Shown piece after piece: positions 8,781 through 15,669 of a DNA stretch of 64,000 nt. A model generated the notes under the pieces. That model was not told where the DNA came from. It did not search any database and saw only the letters and a program-made list of their open reading frames with translations. The stretch comes from Sphingobium arseniciresistens. Its GTDB lineage: Bacteria; Pseudomonadota; Alphaproteobacteria; Sphingomonadales; Sphingomonadaceae. A program made the translations under genes and the position numbers. The stretch lies in assembly GCA_029167225.1 (NCBI GenBank), contig JARFNK010000002.1, positions 248,001 through 312,000 of the forward strand, read 5' to 3'. Position 1 is the stretch's first letter. Every line of letters starts with the position of its first letter.

Positions 8781-9275
8781 TTACGCCAACCAGTTTCGCA
8801 ACGGCATCCACGCCTCACGCTTGGCTGTACGGGACAGCCCGGCAAGGGCGGCGCTGGAAGAGGGCAGGTCGACCAGGGCGTAGCGATCGACCCCGGCCAG
8901 TTGTCGCCGCCCGCGCCGAGCCGCCTCGCCGCCATTGAAGGCGATCGCCCGAAGCGCGGGCATGTCGCTGGCGAAGGCGGCCAGGTCGCGCACTGTCGCC
9001 TCACGGATGGCGGTATCGAGGCTCCCCTGCCGCCGTGCGCTCGCGATCACGTCCCACAGGCCGATGCCGCGCCGTGACAGGCATTCCAGCCGCTGCGCAT
9101 AGGGCAAGGCGGGCAGGGGATCGCCCGTCACCTCGCCCATCAGCCACCAGAATGCGTTGGTGGGATGGGCATAATATTCCCCCGCCGCCAGAGATCGCTC
9201 GCCGGGCAGGCTGCCGAGGATGAGGAGCCGGGTGTCCGGCGTGACGCTGGGAGGAAAAGCGCTTTTGCGCGTCAC
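8781..9275 (-). CDS. DNA-deoxyinosine (hypoxanthine) glycosylase, UDG family 6
   Basis: 164 residues. The motif GSLPGERSL followed by YYAHPTNAFW matches the hypoxanthine-DNA glycosylase group of the uracil-DNA glycosylase superfamily, which removes deaminated adenine from DNA. The later motif is GLWDVIASARRQGSLD, and AFNGGEAAR carries the helix contacting the flipped base. The GTG start was chosen because it overlaps the TGA stop of ychF (GTGA), a typical coupled junction, and because the upstream extension is only shadow of the ychF 3' end. The C-terminal motif LPSSSAA corresponds to the product-binding loop of the superfamily. Confidence 0.85.
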   Translation of the reverse strand: MTRKSAFPPSVTPDTRLLILGSLPGERSLAAGEYYAHPTNAFWWLMGEVTGDPLPALPYAQRLECLSRRGIGLWDVIASARRQGSLDTAIREATVRDLAAFASDMPALRAIAFNGGEAARRGRRQLAGVDRYALVDLPSSSAALAGLSRTAKREAWMPLRNWLA

Positions 9276-10378
9276 ACGTTGAAGCGGAACAGCATGATGT
9301 CGCCATCCTGCGTCACATATTCCTTGCCTTCCGCGCGCCACTTGCCGGCTTCCTTGGCGCCCGCCTCGCCGCCGAACTGCACATAGTCCTCATAGGCCAT
9401 GGTTTCGGCGCGGATGAAGCCCTTCTCGAAATCGGTGTGGATCGCGCCTGCCGCCTGCGGTGCCTTCGATCCCTTGTGCACGGTCCAGGCCCGCGCTTCC
9501 TTGGGACCGACGGTGAAGAAGGTGATGAGGCCGAGCAGTTCGTAACCCGCGCGGATGATGCGGGCGAGGCCGGCTTCGGTCAGGCCCAGCGCGTCGAGAT
9601 ATTCGCCGCGCTCCTCGATCGGCATGGTGATGAGTTCCGCCTCGATCGCGGCGGAGACGATCACCGCCTTGGCACCCTCCGCGGCGGCCTTCTCGAAGAC
9701 GCGGGCGGAATGGGCATTGCCCTCTGCCGCGCTCTCTTCCTCGACATTGCAGACGTAGAGCACGGGCTTGGCGGTGAGCAGCTGCGCCTGGAGGAAATGC
9801 TTCTCCTCCTCCACGTCCTTGGGCTGGGTGAGGCGGGCGGGCTTGCCCTCGCGCAGCAGTTCCAGCGCCTGGCCGAGCACGGCGGCGGCCACCTTGGCCT
9901 CCTTGTCACCGCCATTGCCCTTCTTCTGGAGGGCGGGCACGCGCTTCTCCAGGCTTTCGAGATCGGCGAGCATCAGTTCGGTCTCGACCGTCTCTGCGTC
10001 GGCGATCGGATCGACCTTGCCCTCGACATGGGTGATGTCGTCATCCTCGAAGCAGCGCAGCACATGGACGATGGCGTCGACTTCGCGGATGTTGGCCAGG
10101 AACTGGTTGCCCAGCCCCTCACCCTTGGATGCGCCGCGCACCAGGCCGGCGATATCGACAAAGGCAAGCTGGGTTTCGATGATCTTGGCGCTGCCGCCGA
10201 TTTTCGCGATCTGGTCCAGACGCGGATCGGGCACGGCGACCTGGCCGACATTGGGCTCGATCGTGCAGAAGGGGTAGTTGGCCGCCTGCGCCGCCTGCGT
10301 TTCGGTCAGCGCGTTGAACAGGGTGGATTTCCCGACATTGGGAAGACCGACGATACCGCAACGAAAACCCATCTTCAT
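9272..10378 (-). CDS. ychF: Redox-regulated ATPase YchF (OLA1 type)
   Basis: 368-residue Obg-family P-loop protein that prefers ATP and binds the ribosome. Walker A is GIVGLPNVGKST near the N terminus; switch II is in DIAGLVRGASKGEG; the specificity motif is VLYVCNVEEESA (NxxE in place of the GTPase NKxD, as in YchF/OLA1). The TGS domain occupies the C-terminal fifth (GLITFFTVGPKEARAW) and the protein ends in the characteristic DIMLFRFNV. Start is the ATG pair at MKMGFRCG; either Met is possible. It is the first gene of a two-gene operon with the deoxyinosine glycosylase. Confidence 0.97.
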   Translation of the reverse strand: MKMGFRCGIVGLPNVGKSTLFNALTETQAAQAANYPFCTIEPNVGQVAVPDPRLDQIAKIGGSAKIIETQLAFVDIAGLVRGASKGEGLGNQFLANIREVDAIVHVLRCFEDDDITHVEGKVDPIADAETVETELMLADLESLEKRVPALQKKGNGGDKEAKVAAAVLGQALELLREGKPARLTQPKDVEEEKHFLQAQLLTAKPVLYVCNVEEESAAEGNAHSARVFEKAAAEGAKAVIVSAAIEAELITMPIEERGEYLDALGLTEAGLARIIRAGYELLGLITFFTVGPKEARAWTVHKGSKAPQAAGAIHTDFEKGFIRAETMAYEDYVQFGGEAGAKEAGKWRAEGKEYVTQDGDIMLFRFNV

Positions 10379-10557
10379 GTTCCTGCTGTGCGCCGCTTGC
10401 CTTCATGTCCGGCGCGGCGGCCAAATGATGCGCGCGCGATAGGCAATATTCGCCGGAAAGACCAGCCCCTTGGACGATCCGTGCAATGGTCGGCCTGCGC
10501 GTCAAATCCTTACGATCGGGAAATGGATGGGAAGCACGGCATGACTATCGGGCAACC

Positions 10558-11262
10558 ATGCGACATCTGACCTCATCGATAATGGCCGCGATCCTGGTTG
10601 TTGCCAGCTCTTTCCTTGCCAGTCCCTCCATCGCTCTGGCCGAGACGGTTCATGACGAACAGGCATGGGTCAACTTGACCGCCATGGGCTCCGTGTCCGG
10701 CGACCTCATCTATTTCGCCGAGTTGCAGCCGCGCTTCGGCGACGGCGTGTCGCGGCTCGACCAGATGCTGATCCGGGGAGCGGCGGGGTGGAAACTCAGC
10801 CCCTCTGTCAGCATCTATCAGGGCTATGCCCATGTCGTAGTGCCACTGCAGGGGCGCAGGGACGCGAATGAGGAGCGCAGCTTCCAGCAGGTGACATGGG
10901 TGATGGGCAAGCCCTTGGGCGGCGAGCTTTCCTCGCGGACGCGGCTGGAACAGCGCTGGCGCTCCGACGGCGACGACATGGGATGGCGCCTGCGCGAGAT
11001 GCTCCGCTACGAACTGCCGCTGCGCCCGAACAGCCAGAGCCTCAACGCCTTGGGCTATTCGGAAGTCTTCGTGGCGCTCAACGACACCGATTGGGGTGCG
11101 CGGTCCGGGTTCGACCAGATCCGTACCTTCGCCGGCTTCGAAGTGGGCGTGAAGGACAAGACGACGCTGGAGATCGGCTATCTCAACCAGAGCATCAACC
11201 AGACGTTGGGGCGCACGCGGATGAACCATGTGGCCTCGATCAGTCTGTTCTTCAGGCACTGA
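10558..11262 (+). CDS. DUF2490 family outer-membrane-type protein
   Basis: 234 residues with an N-terminal signal peptide (hydrophobic core IMAAILVVASSFLASPSIALAE, cleavage expected after ALA). The body begins with DEQAWVNLTAMGSVSGDLIY and is rich in alternating aromatic/charged strands (LEQRWR, YELPLRP, LGYSEVFVALND), ending in SLFFRH with a terminal aromatic stretch, consistent with a small beta-barrel. DUF2490 proteins have no established biochemical role. The internal ATG is preferred to an upstream GTG because the signal peptide follows directly. Divergent from ychF, with a 179-bp gap. Confidence 0.8.
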   Translation: MRHLTSSIMAAILVVASSFLASPSIALAETVHDEQAWVNLTAMGSVSGDLIYFAELQPRFGDGVSRLDQMLIRGAAGWKLSPSVSIYQGYAHVVVPLQGRRDANEERSFQQVTWVMGKPLGGELSSRTRLEQRWRSDGDDMGWRLREMLRYELPLRPNSQSLNALGYSEVFVALNDTDWGARSGFDQIRTFAGFEVGVKDKTTLEIGYLNQSINQTLGRTRMNHVASISLFFRH

Positions 11263-11290
11263 TAGACGGGCGCTGATAGAGACGGCTGCG

Positions 11291-11863
11291 CTAATCGGCG
11301 AGCCGCATCGCCACGTCGTTCATGAAGCGTACGTCGTCGCCGGCCGCCAGCCAGGGCGCCTCCGCACCGATGGCGCCGAGCATGTCGGACAGCGCCTCTG
11401 CCTCGCTCTTGTGATAATTGCCCAGCACATGGCCGGTCACGCGGTCCTTGTGTCCCGGATGGCCGATGCCGATGCGGATGCGGCGGAAATCCGGGCCGAT
11501 ATGCTGGTCGGTCGAACGCAGGCCGTTATGGCCCGCCGTGCCGCCGCCGCGCTTCACCTTCACCTTCATGGGTGCAAGGTCCAGCTCGTCATGGAAGATC
11601 GTGACGTCCTGCGGCGCCAGCTTGTAGAAGCGCATTGCCTCACCCACCGACCGGCCGCTTTCGTTCATGAAGGTCTGGGGCTTGAGCAGCATCACCTTCT
11701 CGGGGCCGATCCGCCCTTCGCAGAAAAGCCCCTTGAACTGCTTCTTCCAGGGCGAAAAGCTGTGCATGTCGGCAATGACGTCAAGCGCCATGAAGCCGAC
11801 ATTGTGCCGGTTCATCGCATATTCGCCGCCCGGATTGCCCAGGCCCACCCACAGCTGCATCAC
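11291..11863 (-). CDS. pth: Peptidyl-tRNA hydrolase
   Basis: 190 residues. Releases peptides from peptidyl-tRNA that has dropped off ribosomes. The catalytic site motifs are visible: LWVGLGNPGGEY at the N terminus, NRHNVGFMALD with the catalytic His, FMNESGRSV, DELDLAPMKVKVKRGGGTAGHNGLRS with the second conserved His and Asn. It lies downstream of rplY on the same strand, the usual rplY-pth order, but a strong hairpin terminator separates the two. Confidence 0.97.
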   Translation of the reverse strand: MMQLWVGLGNPGGEYAMNRHNVGFMALDVIADMHSFSPWKKQFKGLFCEGRIGPEKVMLLKPQTFMNESGRSVGEAMRFYKLAPQDVTIFHDELDLAPMKVKVKRGGGTAGHNGLRSTDQHIGPDFRRIRIGIGHPGHKDRVTGHVLGNYHKSEAEALSDMLGAIGAEAPWLAAGDDVRFMNDVAMRLAD

Positions 11864-11877
11864 GCTTGTCCCAAATG

Positions 11878-11911
11878 AAAATCCCGTCCGCTCGTTGCCA
11901 AGCGGACGGGA
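11878..11911 (-). terminator. Rho-independent terminator between rplY and pth
   Basis: On the minus strand, TCCCGTCCGCT pairs perfectly with AGCGGACGGGA (11 bp, 8-base loop), followed by TTTTC. It lies 31 bp after the rplY stop and would limit readthrough from rplY into pth. Confidence 0.8.
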
Positions 11912-11941
11912 CTGAACCTCATGACGAGGGGAGAGGGAGGA

Positions 11942-12556
11942 TTACGCCTCGCCTTCCGCTGCCTCGCCTTCACCTTCCGAGCTCTTCAGTGCGGAAGGTG
12001 CCACGATGGTCGCGAGGGTGAAGTCGCGGTCGTCGATGGCCGCCTTCGCGCCCTTCGGCAGGGTCACGGCGCTGATGTGGATCGAATCGCCCACGTCGAA
12101 GCCCTTCAGGTCCACGACGACGTCGTCGGGGATCTCGGAGGCATCGACGATCAGTTCGACATCATGGCGCACGATGTTCAGGACACCGCCACGCTTCAGG
12201 CCGGGCGACGCATCTTCGTTCTCGAAGCGGACGGGCACGTTGACGTGCACGGTCGCGTGCTCGGAAACGCGCAGGAAGTCGGCATGCAGCGGGCGATCGT
12301 TGACGGGGTGGAAGGCAACGTCCTTCGGCAGGGTACGGATGGCCTTGCCGCCAACCTCGACCATGACGACCGAATTGAAGAAGTGGCCGGTGCCCAGCAG
12401 CTTGTTCAGCGCCTTCTCTTCAACGTGGACGATGGTGGGTTCTTCGTTGTTTCCATAAATGACGGCGGGTACGCGGCCCTCACGGCGGAGGGCGCGGGAG
12501 GCTCCCTTGCCTGCCCGATCGCGTGCCTCGGCCGACAGCGTAAGCTGATCGCTCAT
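11942..12556 (-). CDS. rplY: 50S ribosomal protein L25/general stress protein Ctc
   Basis: 204 residues, the long two-domain (CTC/TL5) form: an N-terminal L25 domain that binds 5S rRNA ([28 protein letters not shown]) and a C-terminal beta domain ([32 protein letters not shown]), followed by an acidic Ala/Glu tail ([11 protein letters not shown]). The ATG before SDQLTLS was chosen because GGAG sits at suitable distance; the frame runs on upstream without a signal. It precedes pth, as in many bacteria. Confidence 0.95.
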   Translation of the reverse strand: MSDQLTLSAEARDRAGKGASRALRREGRVPAVIYGNNEEPTIVHVEEKALNKLLGTGHFFNSVVMVEVGGKAIRTLPKDVAFHPVNDRPLHADFLRVSEHATVHVNVPVRFENEDASPGLKRGGVLNIVRHDVELIVDASEIPDDVVVDLKGFDVGDSIHISAVTLPKGAKAAIDDRDFTLATIVAPSALKSSEGEGEAAEGEA

Positions 12557-12680
12557 GTGCATGTCTCCAAAAGCTGGTTGAGTATATTTTCCCGACACGC
12601 CTCCAGGGATGACCACGGCGGGAAGCGGCGCCTCTAGCAGTTACTGGCGAAAATGCAAGGGGGCGTGTCTTGGCGGCCCT

Positions 12681-13556
12681 TCACTGCACCCGCGTCACGC
12701 GCCAGCCGCGCCGGGCGAGCAGCTCTGTGACATTGCTCGGGCCTATCAGGTGCGCCGCGCCGACCGCGATGAACGGGCGCCCTGGCATGGCGTCGATCCG
12801 CGCGGCCCAGGCCGCGTTGCGATCATGGAGCAGTGGTCCGGCCAAAGCGGGGTCCGTCGCCATGCCGTCCATGGCGATCTTCCCCAGTGCGGCGATGTCG
12901 CCTGCGAGCCACGCCTTCACCATGGCGCCGTAGAGTTTCGGCGCCTCGCCGGCCTCATGCACCGTATCGGCAAGCAGGCGGCGCTGCGCGGCCTCGGGCA
13001 GGTGATCAAAGGCCGCAAACTGCTGTTCCACCGTTTCCAGGCCGTCGATGGGCTTCCCTGCATCCTTGAAGCGCGCCATCAACGCCGTTTCCACCCCTTC
13101 GTTGCCGCTGACGTCCATCCGCTTCTGGACGATGGTGGAGAGCAGCAGCGCCGCGGCCCAGCTCTCATAGGCCTGCAGCACCGGCTCGTTGAAATCGCTG
13201 CCCTTCACCAGCGCGCCGAGGGCGGGGCGGTCGCCATCGGGCAGGCGCTGGGCGAGGGGCGGCAGGCCGGGGCTCTGGCCGAGCGACTGGAAGGTCTTCT
13301 GCAGCCGCTCGCCGTCATCCAATCCGCGCGCCTCGACGATCAGCCGGTCCGATCCGGCCATCGCGTCCCGCATCGCCGCCGTTTCCCATGCAACGTCGGC
13401 TGGCAGGGCGTGGATCGTGCCGAACAGATAGGCTTGCGTCTGGTCCTTCTCGATCCGCCACAGCGCTGGCCCCTTGTCGCCGGCGTGCAACGCCGGTTCG
13501 TTGCTGCACGCCGCCGTCAGCAGGAGCGTGCACAGAAGGATGAGGCGGCGGATCAT
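12681..13556 (-). CDS. TraB/GumN family lipoprotein, copy 1
   Basis: 291 residues with a lipoprotein signal peptide (LILLCTLLLTAAC, Cys17 as lipid site). The TraB/GumN fold is marked by two GxxH motifs: LFGTIHALPAD near the N terminus and VGAAHLIGPSNV near the C terminus, thought to form a metal/catalytic site like Tiki-type metalloproteases. Bacterial function is not established. It lies directly downstream of a paralogue on the same strand with a 15-bp gap, so the two are probably co-transcribed. Confidence 0.82.
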   Translation of the reverse strand: MIRRLILLCTLLLTAACSNEPALHAGDKGPALWRIEKDQTQAYLFGTIHALPADVAWETAAMRDAMAGSDRLIVEARGLDDGERLQKTFQSLGQSPGLPPLAQRLPDGDRPALGALVKGSDFNEPVLQAYESWAAALLLSTIVQKRMDVSGNEGVETALMARFKDAGKPIDGLETVEQQFAAFDHLPEAAQRRLLADTVHEAGEAPKLYGAMVKAWLAGDIAALGKIAMDGMATDPALAGPLLHDRNAAWAARIDAMPGRPFIAVGAAHLIGPSNVTELLARRGWRVTRVQ

Positions 13557-13571
13557 GATACGATGAGGCCT

Positions 13572-14495
13572 TTAGAGGCCGGTCGGAACGCGCTGCGCCT
13601 GGATGCCGAGCGCCTTCAGCTTGTTCTGCACGCTGATGGTCCCGGCCAGATGGCCCGCACCCACGGCGACGAAGGTCGTCCCGGGCACTTCCAGCCGCTT
13701 CTTGATCCATAGCGCCCATGTCGCGTTGCGATCCTCGATCAGCACCTTCGCCAGCACCGGGGTCGCTTCCAGAGATTCGTTCATGCCTTCCGCCAGCGCA
13801 TCGGGATCGCCCTTGGCCCAATTGTTCATCAGCCCGGAAAACTCGTTCTCCGCCTGCGGCAGACCGGCGACGGTGGCGTTGAGGAAGGCGATCTGCTGCG
13901 TGTCGTCCAGCCCGTTGAAGAAGCCCAACTGCTGGGGCACGGTCTCGAGCGCACCCATCTTCTTGGCGGTCGCCTTGGCGGCAGCGCTCAGGATTTTCTC
14001 CACGCCATATTTGGGATCATAGCCGAGCCGGGCGAGCGGCGCGACGGAGAGCACCATGCCTGCCATCCAAGGCTTGAACTGCTCGAATGCCTGCCAGGGA
14101 AGGCCGCTCTGCTCCATCGCCGCGACATATTTCTTGCCTTCCTCCGTGCCCAGGCGGGTGCTGAGCGCGGGTGTGCCCTGGGGTGCGGTGCCCAGGGCGC
14201 CCATCTCGCGGCCCATGGCGGCCTGGTCTTCCGGCTCGATGACTTCCAGCACCAGTTCGTCCGACGCGTCGAAGGCCTTCTTCACCCCGTCGTTGAACCA
14301 GTCATAGCCCGGCTTCATCACATGGACCGTACCGAACAGATAGATCGTGCTATCCTCGTCCTTCACCACCCACAGCGCGGGCTTCGCCTTGATCGTCGCA
14401 GTCGCGGCGACAGGCTCGCGGGCGAAAGCAGCGGGCGTGGCGAGCAGCGAGAGGGGGAGCAGCAAGGCGGCGAGGAACTTGAATGGCCGTGTCAC
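13572..14495 (-). CDS. TraB/GumN family protein, copy 2
   Basis: 307 residues with a Sec signal peptide (FLAALLLPLSLLATPAAFA, cleavage after AFA) and no lipobox, so it is probably soluble in the periplasm, unlike its lipoprotein neighbour. GxxH motifs are LFGTVHVMKPG and VGAGHLAGTISV. The two adjacent proteins share layout (ALWxVxxxxxxxYLFGT opening, EARG/EVIE acidic segment), which points to an old tandem duplication with divergent membrane anchoring. Divergent from glyQ. Confidence 0.82.
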   Translation of the reverse strand: MTRPFKFLAALLLPLSLLATPAAFAREPVAATATIKAKPALWVVKDEDSTIYLFGTVHVMKPGYDWFNDGVKKAFDASDELVLEVIEPEDQAAMGREMGALGTAPQGTPALSTRLGTEEGKKYVAAMEQSGLPWQAFEQFKPWMAGMVLSVAPLARLGYDPKYGVEKILSAAAKATAKKMGALETVPQQLGFFNGLDDTQQIAFLNATVAGLPQAENEFSGLMNNWAKGDPDALAEGMNESLEATPVLAKVLIEDRNATWALWIKKRLEVPGTTFVAVGAGHLAGTISVQNKLKALGIQAQRVPTGL

Positions 14496-14679
14496 GAAGC
14501 GCCTTTCTGGTGGGCTTGTCGGTTATACCCCCTTTCAATGGGGCTCCCTCAGCACCCCGACAAGGGTAAATGAGGGTTAACCGTTGCCCGAAAGCGGGAC
14601 GGCGGCGTCTTGACCCGTATCGCCCCATGCGCCAAGGCACGGCGCGAAACGCAACTGCCCAGCCAGGAACCGGGAAAAC

Positions 14680-15555
14680 ATGGCGAAACCTGAAAAAAGC
14701 CTGAGCTTTCAGGACCTGATCCTCACCCTTCATGCCTATTGGAGCAAGCAGGGCTGTGTCATCCTGCAGCCCTATGACATGGAAGTGGGCGCGGGCACCT
14801 TTCACCCGGCCACCACGCTGCGCAGCCTTGGGCCAAATCCGTGGAACGCCGCCTATGTGCAGCCCAGCCGCCGGCCCACCGACGGCCGCTATGGCGAGAA
14901 CCCCAACCGGTTGCAGCATTACTACCAGTATCAGGTTGTCCTGAAGCCGAGCCCGCCGAACCTGCAGGAGCTGTATCTGGGCTCGCTGGAGGAGATCGGC
15001 ATCGATCCGCTGATCCACGACATCCGCTTTGTCGAGGACGACTGGGAAAGCCCGACCCTGGGCGCCTGGGGCCTTGGCTGGGAAGTGTGGTGCGACGGCA
15101 TGGAAGTCACCCAGTTCACCTATTTCCAGCAGATGGGCGGCTTTGACTGCAAGCCGGTGACGGGCGAGCTGACCTATGGCCTCGAACGTCTGGCCATGTA
15201 TATCCAGGGCGTCGACAATGTGTACGACCTGCGCTTCAACGATGCGGGCGTCAGCTATGGCGACGTGTTCCTCGAGAACGAGAAGCAGATGTCGAAATGG
15301 AATTTCGAGATCGCCGATACCGACAAGTTGTTCCGCTGGTTCAAGGATGCCGAGGCGGAGTGCGAAAGCTGCATCGCCGCCGGGGTTCCGCTGGCCGCCT
15401 ATGAACAGGCGATCAAGGCCAGCCACTGCTTCAACCTGCTGCAGGCGCGCGGCGTGATCTCCGTGCAGGAGCGCGCCAGCTATATGGGCCGCGTGCGCGA
15501 TCTGGCGAAGGGCAGCTGCGAGGCGTGGATGCAATCGAACGGGTGGGCCGCGTGA
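14680..15555 (+). CDS. glyQ: Glycine--tRNA ligase alpha subunit
   Basis: 291 residues, the catalytic class II core of the bacterial alpha2-beta2 glycyl-tRNA synthetase. Typical segments are [18 protein letters not shown] at the N terminus, [17 protein letters not shown], the motif with [19 protein letters not shown], and [20 protein letters not shown] near the end of the catalytic domain. The start is the ATG at MAKPEKS. glyS follows after a 114-bp gap that contains a REP element. Divergent from the TraB genes. Confidence 0.98.
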   Translation: MAKPEKSLSFQDLILTLHAYWSKQGCVILQPYDMEVGAGTFHPATTLRSLGPNPWNAAYVQPSRRPTDGRYGENPNRLQHYYQYQVVLKPSPPNLQELYLGSLEEIGIDPLIHDIRFVEDDWESPTLGAWGLGWEVWCDGMEVTQFTYFQQMGGFDCKPVTGELTYGLERLAMYIQGVDNVYDLRFNDAGVSYGDVFLENEKQMSKWNFEIADTDKLFRWFKDAEAECESCIAAGVPLAAYEQAIKASHCFNLLQARGVISVQERASYMGRVRDLAKGSCEAWMQSNGWAA

Positions 15556-15572
15556 TGATGATGAATATTACC

Positions 15573-15655
15573 GTCATCCCAGCGAAGGCTGGGATCTCAG
15601 GCAAAATGGCGCATGGTTTGAGGCACGAGGCCCCAGCCTCCGCTGGGGTGACGAC
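15573..15655. repeat. Sphingomonad-type REP element (two hairpins) between glyQ and glyS
   Basis: Two inverted hairpins facing each other. The left is CCCAGC-GAAG-GCTGGG inside GTCATCCCAGCGAAGGCTGG; the right is CCCAGC-CTCC-GCTGGG inside the complementary sequence ending GGGGTGAC. The outer ends GTCAT and GTGAC are also nearly complementary, so the whole 83 bp can fold as a long imperfect palindrome. This arrangement is typical of intergenic REP/BIME elements in sphingomonads. The right end merges into the glyS ribosome-binding site. Confidence 0.8.
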
Positions 15656-15669
15656 CTGGGGAGGTCGTC
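15650..15669 (+). promoter_or_regulatory. Hairpin over the glyS ribosome-binding site
   Basis: GACGACCT-GGGG-AGGTCGTC is a perfect 8-bp hairpin that ends on the base before the glyS ATG. The Shine-Dalgarno sequence GGGGAGG lies in its loop and right arm, so it would be partly hidden when folded. The left arm is supplied by the REP element. Confidence 0.6.
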
